Source: Rhizobium hidalgonense
Lineage (GTDB): Bacteria > Pseudomonadota > Alphaproteobacteria > Rhizobiales > Rhizobiaceae
Direction of reading: 5' to 3'
Assembly: GCF_002914525.1 (NCBI RefSeq)
Contig: NZ_LODW01000104.1
Span: 62,001 to 126,000 of the forward strand
Length of the DNA stretch: 64,000 nt
The position numbers and the translations under genes were made by a program. The notes beneath the pieces were generated by a model that was given only the letters and a program-made list of their open reading frames with translations, did not search any database and was not told the origin of the DNA. Below, piece by piece: positions 8,133 to 15,924 of the stretch. How positions within the stretch are numbered: position 1 is the first letter of the stretch; each line of letters begins with the position of its first letter.

Positions 8133-8774
8133 ATGTATCGCAACAAGCTGATATTGGCAGCGCTTTCCTCCACCCTCGTCTTCGGCGCAGCCGCCGGGGC
8201 AGGCTATGCCGCACCCGGCGACGGGCCGCGTCAGCACGCCGGCAGGGACCATCCGGGCCCGGGCCGCGATGCCTTCCTCGAAATCACCTATGTCCGCATG
8301 CTCAAGCAATTCGACACGAACAAGGATGGCAAGGTCTCCAAGGAAGAGGCGACCGCCGGCCTCGACAAGGTTTTCGCTGCGATCGACACCAATAATGACG
8401 GCTCCCTCACGCCTGGCGAAATCGGCGCATACCAGAAGGCGCAGATGCAGGCGATGAGAGATCAACGCAAGAAGGACGCGGGCGAAAACATGGATGCGGA
8501 TACAGCAGCCGCGACGCCTGATAATAACGACCAGGGACGGCCGCCACACGACGGTCACGGCGGGCATGACGGTCGTGACGGGCATCGCTGGATGCGCCAT
8601 GGCGCCCCCTTCATGCGCGCCTCGATGATGATGCACCGGGTCGATACCGACCAGAACGGCCAGATTTCCAAACCGGAAGCCGTCGCCGCCTTCGACAAGC
8701 TGTTTGCGCGGATGGACCGCAACAAGGACGGCGTCATCTCGATCGACGACATGCCGGACCGGCCGCTGCTGTAA
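8133..8774 (+). CDS. secreted EF-hand calcium-binding protein
   Basis: 213 residues with a signal peptide (residues 1 to about 26, LILAALSSTLVFGAAAGAGYA). Four canonical EF-hand loops are visible: DTNKDGKVSKEE (61-72), DTNNDGSLTPGE (85-96), DTDQNGQISKPE (171-182) and DRNKDGVISIDD (195-206). The two pairs are joined by a linker with a His/Asp/Gly-rich stretch (about 138-158) that could bind another metal. The protein is expected in the periplasm or outside the cell as a Ca2+ buffer or sensor; rhizobial calsymin is a known but different EF-hand protein. No partner is encoded nearby. The start is fixed by the signal peptide. Confidence 0.85.
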   Translation: MYRNKLILAALSSTLVFGAAAGAGYAAPGDGPRQHAGRDHPGPGRDAFLEITYVRMLKQFDTNKDGKVSKEEATAGLDKVFAAIDTNNDGSLTPGEIGAYQKAQMQAMRDQRKKDAGENMDADTAAATPDNNDQGRPPHDGHGGHDGRDGHRWMRHGAPFMRASMMMHRVDTDQNGQISKPEAVAAFDKLFARMDRNKDGVISIDDMPDRPLL

Positions 8775-8796
8775 GGCCGGCCGAACCATTGCCTCC

Positions 8797-8825
8797 GCTC
8801 TTTCCCCGCTCAGTGGGGAAAGAGC
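8797..8825. terminator. 11-bp stem between convergent genes
   Basis: GCTCTTTCCCC (8797-8807) pairs with GGGGAAAGAGC (8815-8825) around a 7-base loop, between the convergent EF-hand and LOG-family genes. It is symmetrical and likely acts as a bidirectional terminator, though a T-run is lacking. Confidence 0.55.
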
Positions 8826-8853
8826 CACGTCTCACGATCGAGGTACTGAGGCG

Positions 8854-9720
8854 CTATTCGCGATGTTCGTAGAAATCCTGGATGATCTTCCAGGCGGCTT
8901 CGGCCGTGTCGACGAAGCTGATCAGCTTGACATCGTCGGGCGCGATGGTGCCGAATTCGGCCAATGCGTCGAAATTGACGATGCTGCGCCAGAACGCCTC
9001 GCCGAAGAGGATCAATGGCAGGCGCTCCATGCGGCCAGTCTGGATCAGCGTCAAGCACTCGAAGAATTCGTCGAGTGTTCCAAAGCCGCCCGGAAAGACC
9101 GCGATCGCTTTGGCGCGCACCATGAAATGCATCTTGCGAATGGCGAAATAGTGGAAGTTGAAGCTGAGTTCCGGTGTCACATAGGCGTTCGGCGCCTGCT
9201 CGTGCGGCAGCACGATATTCAGGCCGATCGACGGGGCGCCTTCGTCGGCCGCGCCGCGATTGCCGGCTTCCATCACGCCGGGGCCGCCGCCGGTGACGAT
9301 GACATATTCGTGGAAATCGAGGCTTGCCGAATATTTCGAGCAGAGCCGGGCGAATTTGCGCGCCTCGTCATAATAGACGGAAGCCGCCTCCAGATTGACG
9401 CGCTGGACATCGTTGCGGGCAGCCCAGGCGCTCTGGCCCGGGGCGGGAATGCGGGCGCCGCCGAACATGACGACGGTCGACTTGATGCCGCGTTCGGTCA
9501 ACATCATTTCCGGCTTCAACAGTTCCAGCTGCAGGCGGATCGGCCGCAACTCCTCGCGGCAAAGGAAATCCTCGTCGACATAGGCAAGGCGGTAGGCGGG
9601 CGACATCGTCTGCGGCGTCTTCGGCACCGCCGCGGCGCGCTGCCTGTCGGTCGAGCTGCTCTTTAGCGGGTCCCATACGCCATCCTTGCGCCGCGATCCG
9701 CCGTTTCGTCCCTTCGCCAT
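8854..9720 (-). CDS. LOG family protein (TIGR00730 type)
   Basis: 288 residues from the ATG at 9720 (MAKGRNGGSRRKDG); the open frame extends upstream but the added 55 residues look non-coding. The diagnostic motifs are VTGGGPGVMEAGNRGA and PGGFGTLDEFFE, the PGGxGTxxE signature of the LOG/lysine-decarboxylase-like family. Classic members are cytokinin riboside 5'-monophosphate phosphoribohydrolases or other nucleotide-monophosphate glycosidases. This longer form, with a basic N-terminal extension of about 80 residues, is widespread in bacteria, and a role in cytokinin release is not established. It is divergent from dapD. Confidence 0.85.
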   Translation of the reverse strand: MAKGRNGGSRRKDGVWDPLKSSSTDRQRAAAVPKTPQTMSPAYRLAYVDEDFLCREELRPIRLQLELLKPEMMLTERGIKSTVVMFGGARIPAPGQSAWAARNDVQRVNLEAASVYYDEARKFARLCSKYSASLDFHEYVIVTGGGPGVMEAGNRGAADEGAPSIGLNIVLPHEQAPNAYVTPELSFNFHYFAIRKMHFMVRAKAIAVFPGGFGTLDEFFECLTLIQTGRMERLPLILFGEAFWRSIVNFDALAEFGTIAPDDVKLISFVDTAEAAWKIIQDFYEHRE

Positions 9721-9913
9721 GTCGAAATGCCTTTCAGTCCTGCCGGCCATAGTGCCGGATATGTCGCTATAACGCCTTGAATCCAGGTTGATCTTGCCCG
9801 AAAATTCATTCCATTCTACGGGTGCATGCTGTAGAGCAGGACACAATCCCGCCAACCGCAATTCCGGAGATCTTACCGTCTCCACGATAAAGATCGAAGT
9901 TTAAGGAATTCTC

Positions 9914-10774
9914 ATGAGCGCCACCGACCTCGCATCCCTCGAAAAGACCATCGAAGCCGCCTTCGACAATCGCGACAATGTGAACACGTCGACCAAGGGC
10001 GAGGTTCGCGATGCGGTCGAAGCAGCACTCGACCTGCTCGATGCCGGCAAGGTCCGTGTGGCGACGCGCGGCGCCGATGGCGCCTGGACGGTCAATCAGT
10101 GGCTGAAGAAGGCCGTGCTCCTGTCCTTCCGCCTCAACGACATGGAGGTGGTCAAGGGCGGCTCGGGCAATTCCACCTGGTGGGACAAGGTGCCTTCCAA
10201 ATTCGAGAACTGGGGCGAGAACCAGTTCCGCGCCAGCGGCTTCCGTGCCGTGCCGAACTGCGTCGTGCGCCGCTCGGCCTATATCGCTCCGAATGCGATC
10301 CTGATGCCCTCCTTCGTCAATCTCGGCGCCTATGTCGGCGAAGGCACGATGGTCGACACCTGGGCGACGGTCGGCTCCTGCGCGCAGATCGGCAAACATG
10401 TGCATCTCTCCGGCGGCGTCGGCATCGGCGGCGTGCTGGAGCCGATGCAGGCCGGCCCGACGATCATCGAAGACAATTGCTTCATCGGCGCCCGTTCGGA
10501 AGTGGTCGAAGGCTGCATCATCCGCGAAGGCTCGGTGCTCGGCATGGGCGTCTATATCGGCAAGTCGACCAAGATCGTCGACCGCGCCACCGGCGAGGTG
10601 AGCTACGGCGAAGTCCCGCCCTATTCCGTCGTCGTCGCCGGCTCGATGCCGTCGGGCAATGCCACCATGGGCAACGGCCAGCCGGCGCCGCATCTCTACT
10701 GCGCCGTCATCGTCAAGCGCGTCGATGAAAAGACCCGCTCCAAGACCGGCATCAACGAGCTGCTCAGAGATTGA
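9914..10774 (+). CDS. dapD: tetrahydrodipicolinate N-succinyltransferase
   Basis: 286 residues, close to the family norm. An alpha-helical N-terminal domain is followed by a left-handed beta helix of hexapeptide repeats (about residues 110-220, such as VGSCAQIGKHVHLSGG and IIEDNCFIGARSEVVEG). It transfers succinyl from succinyl-CoA to tetrahydrodipicolinate in the succinylase branch of lysine and meso-diaminopimelate synthesis. AAGGA lies 8 bases before the ATG. dapE follows 96 bases downstream and performs the later desuccinylation, so the pair forms a functional unit. Confidence 0.96.
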   Translation: MSATDLASLEKTIEAAFDNRDNVNTSTKGEVRDAVEAALDLLDAGKVRVATRGADGAWTVNQWLKKAVLLSFRLNDMEVVKGGSGNSTWWDKVPSKFENWGENQFRASGFRAVPNCVVRRSAYIAPNAILMPSFVNLGAYVGEGTMVDTWATVGSCAQIGKHVHLSGGVGIGGVLEPMQAGPTIIEDNCFIGARSEVVEGCIIREGSVLGMGVYIGKSTKIVDRATGEVSYGEVPPYSVVVAGSMPSGNATMGNGQPAPHLYCAVIVKRVDEKTRSKTGINELLRD

Positions 10775-10870
10775 TGACACCAGGACATTGATCCGGTAAA
10801 CAGGCGGCGTCCTTTACGCGAGGCGCCGCCTTGCCATGTCTTTGCCATTCCCGCCGGATAGTTCGACGCC

Positions 10871-12064
10871 ATGAGCCCTACCGATCCCGTCGCCAATCTT
10901 CAGACGCTGATTCGCTGCCCCTCCGTGACACCGGCCGAAGGCGGCGCGTTGTCTGCGCTCGACACCATGCTTGCGCCGCTCGGCTTCACCGTCGACCGCG
11001 TGAAGGCGAGCGAAGAGGGAACGCCCGATATCGAAAACCTCTATGCCCGGCTCGGCACGGACGGCCCGCATCTGATGTTTGCCGGCCATACCGATGTCGT
11101 GCCAGTCGGCGACGAGGCGGCCTGGAGCCATCCGCCCTTTGCCGCCGAGATTGCCAAAGGCGAGCTTTTCGGCCGCGGCGCCGTCGATATGAAGGGCGGC
11201 ATCGCCTGTTTCGTCGCTGCCGTCGCCCGCCATATCGAAAAGAACGGGCCACCGCCCGGCTCGATCTCTTTTCTGATCACCGGCGACGAAGAAGGCCCGG
11301 CGATCAACGGCACGATCAAGCTCTTGCAATGGGCGGCCGAGCGCGGCGAACGCTGGGATGCCTGCCTTGTGGGCGAGCCGACCAATCCTGCGAGCCTCGG
11401 CGACATGATCAAGATCGGCCGGCGCGGTTCGCAGTCGGGCAGGATCACCGTGCACGGCGTCCAGGGGCATGCCGCCTATCCGCATCTTGCCGACAATCCG
11501 GTGCGCGGCATGCTGCAGCTGACCCAAGCGCTGATGGACCCGCCCTTCGACAGCGGCACCGACGACTTCCAGCCGTCGAACCTCGAGGTGACCACGGTCG
11601 ATGTCGGCAATCCGGCGACCAATGTCATTCCGGCCAAGGCCTCGGCAAGTTTCAACATCCGCTTCAACGACAGCTGGACGGCCGAGACGCTGCGCGCCGA
11701 AATCCTCCGGCGCCTCGATGCCGCCGCCGGCAGCGGCCAGCTCAGGCCCGGCCGCGAACCGGTGAAATACGATATCGAGTGGGCCGACCGGCCAAGCCAT
11801 GTTTTCCTGACGCGCAACAATGCACTGATCGCCTCGCTGTCTTCAGCTATCGAGAGCGTCGCCGGCCGGTCGCCGCAGCTTTCGACCACCGGCGGCACGT
11901 CGGATGCGCGCTTCATCAAGGATTATTGCCCGGTCGTCGAGTTCGGCCTTGTCGGCCAGACGATGCACATGGTCGATGAACGCGTCGCCGTTTCCGATCT
12001 GGAAACGCTGACGGCAATCTACGAGACTTTCATCGCCCGCTGGTTCGCCAATGCCAGGCTTTAA
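10871..12064 (+). CDS. dapE: succinyl-diaminopimelate desuccinylase
   Basis: 397 residues of the M20 metallopeptidase family. Zinc-site motifs are visible in order: MFAGHTDVVPVGD, GRGAVDMKGG, and the catalytic TGDEEGPAINGT; the lid/dimerisation domain lies between about 180 and 290. It hydrolyses N-succinyl-LL-diaminopimelate to LL-diaminopimelate and succinate, supplying lysine and cell-wall synthesis. Its 3' end overlaps the start of a small membrane-protein gene by 14 bases, which implies translational coupling. Confidence 0.96.
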   Translation: MSPTDPVANLQTLIRCPSVTPAEGGALSALDTMLAPLGFTVDRVKASEEGTPDIENLYARLGTDGPHLMFAGHTDVVPVGDEAAWSHPPFAAEIAKGELFGRGAVDMKGGIACFVAAVARHIEKNGPPPGSISFLITGDEEGPAINGTIKLLQWAAERGERWDACLVGEPTNPASLGDMIKIGRRGSQSGRITVHGVQGHAAYPHLADNPVRGMLQLTQALMDPPFDSGTDDFQPSNLEVTTVDVGNPATNVIPAKASASFNIRFNDSWTAETLRAEILRRLDAAAGSGQLRPGREPVKYDIEWADRPSHVFLTRNNALIASLSSAIESVAGRSPQLSTTGGTSDARFIKDYCPVVEFGLVGQTMHMVDERVAVSDLETLTAIYETFIARWFANARL

Positions 12065-12647
12065 GGAAGTCCAGTACTATCTGGCCGGCCTCTGGCTGCT
12101 GATCCGGCTGGATCCGCGCGGTTTCCGCTACCTCGATATGTCCGAGCGCGGCGTCAACCGCTCGTTCTGGGCGATCGCCTGGTGCCTGCCGCCGATGGGC
12201 ATTTCCTGGCTCTGGTGGCGACAGGTCTTTCTGCGGTCGATGCCGCCGGAAGCCGATGTCGGCTTTGCCTTCTATCTCAGGCTCGGCCTCGTCGAGCTCG
12301 CCAACTGGTTCGTGCCGCTGGTTTTTGCCGGGCTGCTGCTGCTGGCCTTCCGCATGGGTGAGCGTTTCGCGCCTGTCGTCGTCAGCGTCAACTGGCTCGG
12401 CGTGCCGCTCTCCTATATCAACGGGCTGTTGCTGGCGATGGTGGTCTTCCTTCCCGGCTCCGTCGGCCTTGTCTCGCTGCTGCTGCTTGCCTTCATGCTG
12501 GCGCAGGTCTTCGTGCTGGCGCGCATTCTGCGGATGATCTGCCACGGCCACCCGCTGATGGTCGGGGCAATGACGCTGGTGCTGCTCGTGCCATCGATGA
12601 TCCTTTCGGAATATCTGCAGCACTTCCTCGGCATCTATCCGGTCTGA
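12051..12647 (+). CDS. conserved multi-pass membrane protein of unknown function
   Basis: 198 residues, mostly hydrophobic, with about five predicted membrane segments (near residues 40-55, 75-103, 108-138, 140-160 and 170-190). The soluble N-terminus GLWLLIRLDPRGFRYLDMS is followed by aromatic-rich WLWWRQVF. I do not recognise a family motif or catalytic residue. The start lies inside dapE, 14 bases before its stop, so the two are probably translated from one mRNA. A link to diaminopimelate or envelope metabolism is suggested only by this overlap. It ends convergently with truA, six bases away. Confidence 0.75.
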   Translation: MPGFKEVQYYLAGLWLLIRLDPRGFRYLDMSERGVNRSFWAIAWCLPPMGISWLWWRQVFLRSMPPEADVGFAFYLRLGLVELANWFVPLVFAGLLLLAFRMGERFAPVVVSVNWLGVPLSYINGLLLAMVVFLPGSVGLVSLLLLAFMLAQVFVLARILRMICHGHPLMVGAMTLVLLVPSMILSEYLQHFLGIYPV

Positions 12648-12653
12648 CGAAGC

Positions 12654-13454
12654 TTACGATTGATCGTCATCGGGATCGCTGACCGGCCTGCGGCGGTCGG
12701 GAATCACGTCGGGATAATCCACCTGCAGGAAATAGAGCCCGTCGGGCGGCGCCACGGGGCCGCAGGCCTTGCGGTCGCGCGCCTCAAGCGCTGCCTCGAC
12801 ATCGTCAGGCGTCCATTTGCCTTCGCCGGCAAGCTTCAGCGTGCCGGCGAAGGAACGGATCTGATTGTGGAGGAAGCTCTGCGCCGTGGCGCGGATCTCG
12901 ATCAGCTCGCCGTTGCGCGTCACATCCAGCCGGTCGAGCGTGCGCACCGGGCTGTTTGCCTGGCAATGAGCGGCACGGAAGGTGGAGAAATCGTGCCGGC
13001 CGACCAGCCTCTGGGCGGCGGCGTGCATGGTCTCGTGGTCGAGCAGCTTCGGCACCCACCAGGCCTTGCCGGCTTCGAGCGCCAGCGGCGCGCGGCGGCT
13101 GACGATGCGGTAGAGGTAATGGCGCCTGAGCGCCGAGAAGCGGGCATCGAAGAATTCGGGAGCTGTCTCGACATCGAGAATGGCGACACGTTCACCGGCA
13201 AGCCTCAAATGCGCGTTCAAGGCATTCTGCAGCTGATAGGGCGACCAGTCCTTCGAAAGATCGGCATGGATCACCTGCCCCATGGCGTGGACGCCGGAAT
13301 CGGTGCGCCCGGCGCCGCGGACCGAGACCGTCTCGCCGGTCAGCGACAGTACCGCGGCTTCGATCGCGCCCTGTACCGAGGGACCGTTCTCCTGCCGCTG
13401 CCAGCCGACATAGGGGCCGCCGTCATATTCGACGGTCATGCGGAAACGCGGCAT
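12654..13454 (-). CDS. truA: tRNA pseudouridine(38-40) synthase
   Basis: 266 residues. The catalytic motif GRTDSGVHA places the nucleophilic aspartate at residue 52, as in other TruA proteins; KAWWVPKLLDHETMHAAAQ and the C-terminal LYFLQVDYPD also fit. It converts uridines 38-40 of the tRNA anticodon arm to pseudouridine. Its ATG overlaps the fmt stop by one base (TGATG), the usual def-fmt-truA coupling. A C-terminal tail of about 12 polar residues extends past the core. Confidence 0.95.
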   Translation of the reverse strand: MPRFRMTVEYDGGPYVGWQRQENGPSVQGAIEAAVLSLTGETVSVRGAGRTDSGVHAMGQVIHADLSKDWSPYQLQNALNAHLRLAGERVAILDVETAPEFFDARFSALRRHYLYRIVSRRAPLALEAGKAWWVPKLLDHETMHAAAQRLVGRHDFSTFRAAHCQANSPVRTLDRLDVTRNGELIEIRATAQSFLHNQIRSFAGTLKLAGEGKWTPDDVEAALEARDRKACGPVAPPDGLYFLQVDYPDVIPDRRRPVSDPDDDQS

Positions 13455-14389
13455 CAGGAAAGCCTCGTGCCTGCGCCAAGCGGCGTGCCCCGGAGGAAAT
13501 CGGCTGCCGCCAGCGGCTTGCCGCCGGCCTTCTGCAGCCGTGTCAGCCGCACCGCGCCCAACGCGCAGGCGACCACGAGATCATCGCTCAGCAATTGCCC
13601 GGCCGGCCCCTGCCCTGCAGCCAGCTCCGAGCCCAGCACCTTCACCCGCTCCGGCTTGCCGCCGATCATAAGCTCGAACCAGGCGCCCGGAAATGGCGCC
13701 AAGCCGCGGATATGATTGTGCACATCGCTCGCGCTCCTTCCGAAATCGATGCGCGTCTCGCCCTTGTCGATCTTGGCGGCATAGAGCGCGCCCTCTTCCG
13801 GCTGCGGCGTCAGCGGCAGGTCGTTCATCTCGAGCTTCACCATGGCCTCCGTCATCGCCTTGGCGCCGACCTGCATCAGCCGGTCATGCAACTCGCCTGC
13901 CGTCATGTTGACGCCGATCTCGACCTCACGGGTCAATGCGACGGGGCCGGTATCGAGGCCCTTGTCCATCTTCATCACCATCACGCCGGTCTTATCGTCA
14001 CCGGCCATGATCGCCCGCTGGATGGGAGCAGCTCCCCGCCAGCGCGGCAGCAGCGAAGCATGGCCGTTATAGCAGCCGTCGCGGGTGCCGTTCAAAATCG
14101 CCTCCGGCAGCAGCAATCCGTAGGCGACGACGACGGCGACATCGGCCTTGAGGGCGGCAAACCGCTCGCGCTCCTCGGCATCCTTGAAATTGACCGGCGT
14201 GAAAACGGGAAGACCGAGCAGTTCCGCCGCCTGATGCACCGGCGATTTCTGCAGATCGAGCCCGCGCCGCCCGCCCGGCCTCGGCGGCTGCGTATAGACC
14301 GCGACGACCCGGTGGCCCGCGTCGACGAGCAGGCGTAGGGTCGGAACCGAGAACTCCGGGGTTCCCATGAAGATGATGCTAAGAGACAT
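13454..14389 (-). CDS. fmt: methionyl-tRNA formyltransferase
   Basis: 311 residues from the ATG at 14389 (MSLSIIFMGTPEF); an upstream in-frame start at 14413 adds eight residues that do not fit the family. The formyl-transfer site appears as NGHASLLPRWRGAAPIQRAI with GDDKTGVMVMKMDKGLDTG. The enzyme formylates Met-tRNAi with 10-formyl-tetrahydrofolate, and Def later removes the formyl group. It is followed without gap by truA; upstream, where def would usually adjoin, lies a toxin-antitoxin pair. Confidence 0.96.
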   Translation of the reverse strand: MSLSIIFMGTPEFSVPTLRLLVDAGHRVVAVYTQPPRPGGRRGLDLQKSPVHQAAELLGLPVFTPVNFKDAEERERFAALKADVAVVVAYGLLLPEAILNGTRDGCYNGHASLLPRWRGAAPIQRAIMAGDDKTGVMVMKMDKGLDTGPVALTREVEIGVNMTAGELHDRLMQVGAKAMTEAMVKLEMNDLPLTPQPEEGALYAAKIDKGETRIDFGRSASDVHNHIRGLAPFPGAWFELMIGGKPERVKVLGSELAAGQGPAGQLLSDDLVVACALGAVRLTRLQKAGGKPLAAADFLRGTPLGAGTRLS

Positions 14390-14409
14390 TCTATCTCGCC
14401 AATTGAGGA

Positions 14410-14832
14410 TCAACCGTCTTCAAACGGGTTTACGAGCTTGAGATCAAGACCTTCGAAATCTCTGGTGTTGCGGGTGGCGAGCGTCGCGCCGTTGGCAAGG
14501 CAGATAGCGGCAATCATCGCGTCCTGGACCGAAATCGGCCGCCCGATGTTTTCACGTTTCGCCCGCAGGCGCCCAGTTGCCATGGCCGCTTCCAAATCCC
14601 AGCCGACGATACGGTCACGAAATTGGCCTTTCACCAAATTCTCGATGGCGCGAAAGAAGCGATCCGATCCGGTCTTCAAGAGAACCCTTTCAGCGCCGTA
14701 AATCTGCTCCATCAAGCCGACGGTGCAAAGCCAGATTCTCGAGCTGTCCTGCCGCAACATCCAAGCCTTTACATTTTCATGGGGTAATGACCTGGCAAAC
14801 TCGGAAACTACATTCGTATCGAGAACGATCAT
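14410..14832 (-). CDS. PIN-domain toxin, FitB/VapC-like
   Basis: 140 residues. The PIN-domain acidic residues are at Asp5 (MIVLDTNVVSE), Glu41-43 region (LMEQIYGAE), and the later SVQDAMIAA and TRNTRDFEG aspartates. PIN toxins are Mg2+-dependent RNases, often cutting tRNA or rRNA. It overlaps the antitoxin gene by four bases (14829-14832), the standard toxin-antitoxin arrangement. The Fit assignment rests on the partner's form; the targets are unknown. Confidence 0.85.
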   Translation of the reverse strand: MIVLDTNVVSEFARSLPHENVKAWMLRQDSSRIWLCTVGLMEQIYGAERVLLKTGSDRFFRAIENLVKGQFRDRIVGWDLEAAMATGRLRAKRENIGRPISVQDAMIAAICLANGATLATRNTRDFEGLDLKLVNPFEDG

Positions 14833-15113
14833 TCGAAGTCCTCGAACGGCAGGCCAAAATCCTTTTTCCGCGCGGCCTCGATTTCCTCCATGATTGCAGC
14901 AAATTCGTCGTCTACCGCGTCTTCTCTTTCGAAAGCGGCGCGTATCGCTGCATAGGCCGACATAGCCTCAGGCTTTGCTTCGGTTTTTCTTTGAAGCGCT
15001 TCCCGCAAAAGCTCCTTGGCCTCGTCGGAAAGACTGTTTCCACTGCGCTGCGCCGATTCCGCAATGTCTCGCTTCATCGCCTCGGAAATATTCCTGATCA
15101 GAAAATCACCCAT
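14829..15113 (-). CDS. ribbon-helix-helix antitoxin, FitA-like
   Basis: 94 residues. The N-terminal half MGDFLIRNISEAMKRDIAE and RSGNSLSDEAKELLREAL is a ribbon-helix-helix DNA-binding domain of the FitA/Phd-like type; the acidic C-terminus (EEIEAARKKDFGLPFEDFE) would block the PIN toxin. A perfect 19-base palindrome at 15128-15146 sits 15 bases upstream of the ATG and is the likely autoregulatory operator. The gene lies between def and fmt on the same strand. Confidence 0.82.
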   Translation of the reverse strand: MGDFLIRNISEAMKRDIAESAQRSGNSLSDEAKELLREALQRKTEAKPEAMSAYAAIRAAFEREDAVDDEFAAIMEEIEAARKKDFGLPFEDFE

Positions 15114-15127
15114 GCGGCGCCTCCATC

Positions 15128-15146
15128 ATGATATCACTGATATCAT
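15128..15146. promoter_or_regulatory. palindromic operator of the toxin-antitoxin pair
   Basis: ATGATATCACTGATATCAT is a perfect palindrome with one central base, upstream of the antitoxin start. Ribbon-helix-helix antitoxins usually bind such sites to repress their own operon. The palindrome is observed; the function is inferred. Confidence 0.75.
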
Positions 15147-15177
15147 AGCGCGTTGCCGATGAATTTTCAACGCGTCG

Positions 15178-15693
15178 TCAGAGCGCCTTGGATTTCGCCG
15201 CCTTGGTGAACTTCTTGATCACCATTTCGCGCTTCAGCCGCGAAATGTAATCGATGAACAGCACCCCGTTCAGGTGATCGATCTCGTGCTGCAGGCAGGT
15301 GGCCAGCAGGCCATCGGCATCCACCGTCTGTTCCTTGCCGTTGCGGTCGAGATATTTGACCGAGACGACAGCCGGGCGCTCGACCTCGGCATAATAATCC
15401 GGGATCGACAGGCAGCCCTCCTCATAGACCGAACGCTCGTCGGAGGATTTGACGATCTCGGGGTTGATGAAGACTTGCGGCTGCTTCTCCTCACCCTCGC
15501 GCGACACGTCGATGACGAGCATGCGGCGCGGCACGCCGATCTGGATCGCTGCAAGGCCGATGCCCGGCGCGTCGTACATGGTTTCCAGCATATCATCGGC
15601 AAGACGTTGCAGGTCGGCGTCGACCCGCTCGATCGGCTTGGAGGCCTGGCGGAGAATAGGATCGGGAAGAATGATGAGTGGCTTGATGGTCAT
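15178..15693 (-). CDS. def: peptide deformylase
   Basis: 171 residues from the ATG at 15693 (MTIKPLIILPDPILR); the upstream start at 15711 is less likely. All three deformylase motifs are present: GIGLAAIQIG, EGCLSIP and QHEIDHLNG, supplying the metal-binding Cys and two His and the catalytic Glu. It removes the formyl group from new polypeptides. It is expected to be co-transcribed with fmt and truA, but a toxin-antitoxin module with its own operator separates them here. Confidence 0.96.
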   Translation of the reverse strand: MTIKPLIILPDPILRQASKPIERVDADLQRLADDMLETMYDAPGIGLAAIQIGVPRRMLVIDVSREGEEKQPQVFINPEIVKSSDERSVYEEGCLSIPDYYAEVERPAVVSVKYLDRNGKEQTVDADGLLATCLQHEIDHLNGVLFIDYISRLKREMVIKKFTKAAKSKAL

Positions 15694-15737
15694 GGCGTTC
15701 CCATAACCCATCTTTTCCGACTATGGAATTATCCGGC

Positions 15738-15758
15738 AGGCGGGGAAGCCGCTTTTTT
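15738..15758 (+). terminator. terminator-like stem upstream of rmuC
   Basis: GCGG (15740-15743) and CCGC (15749-15752), extended by an A-T and a G-T pair, are followed by a T-run at 15753-15758. On the plus strand there is no gene upstream except the antisense of def, so it could stop antisense or read-through transcription. Short stem, low certainty. Confidence 0.35.
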
Positions 15759-15924
15759 GCATCCTCGCCCGGAATTTCGCCATATTCGCCTCAGCCGCCC
15801 GGCGGGCGGCAGTATCTGGACGACCGCCGTTCTGGCGCTAGCCGTAGCGCGAAGATATTGGGGATTGCCAATTTCGTTCACGTTTTGATCTATATATTGC
15901 CACCTCTTCTGTTATGGTTGCGGT

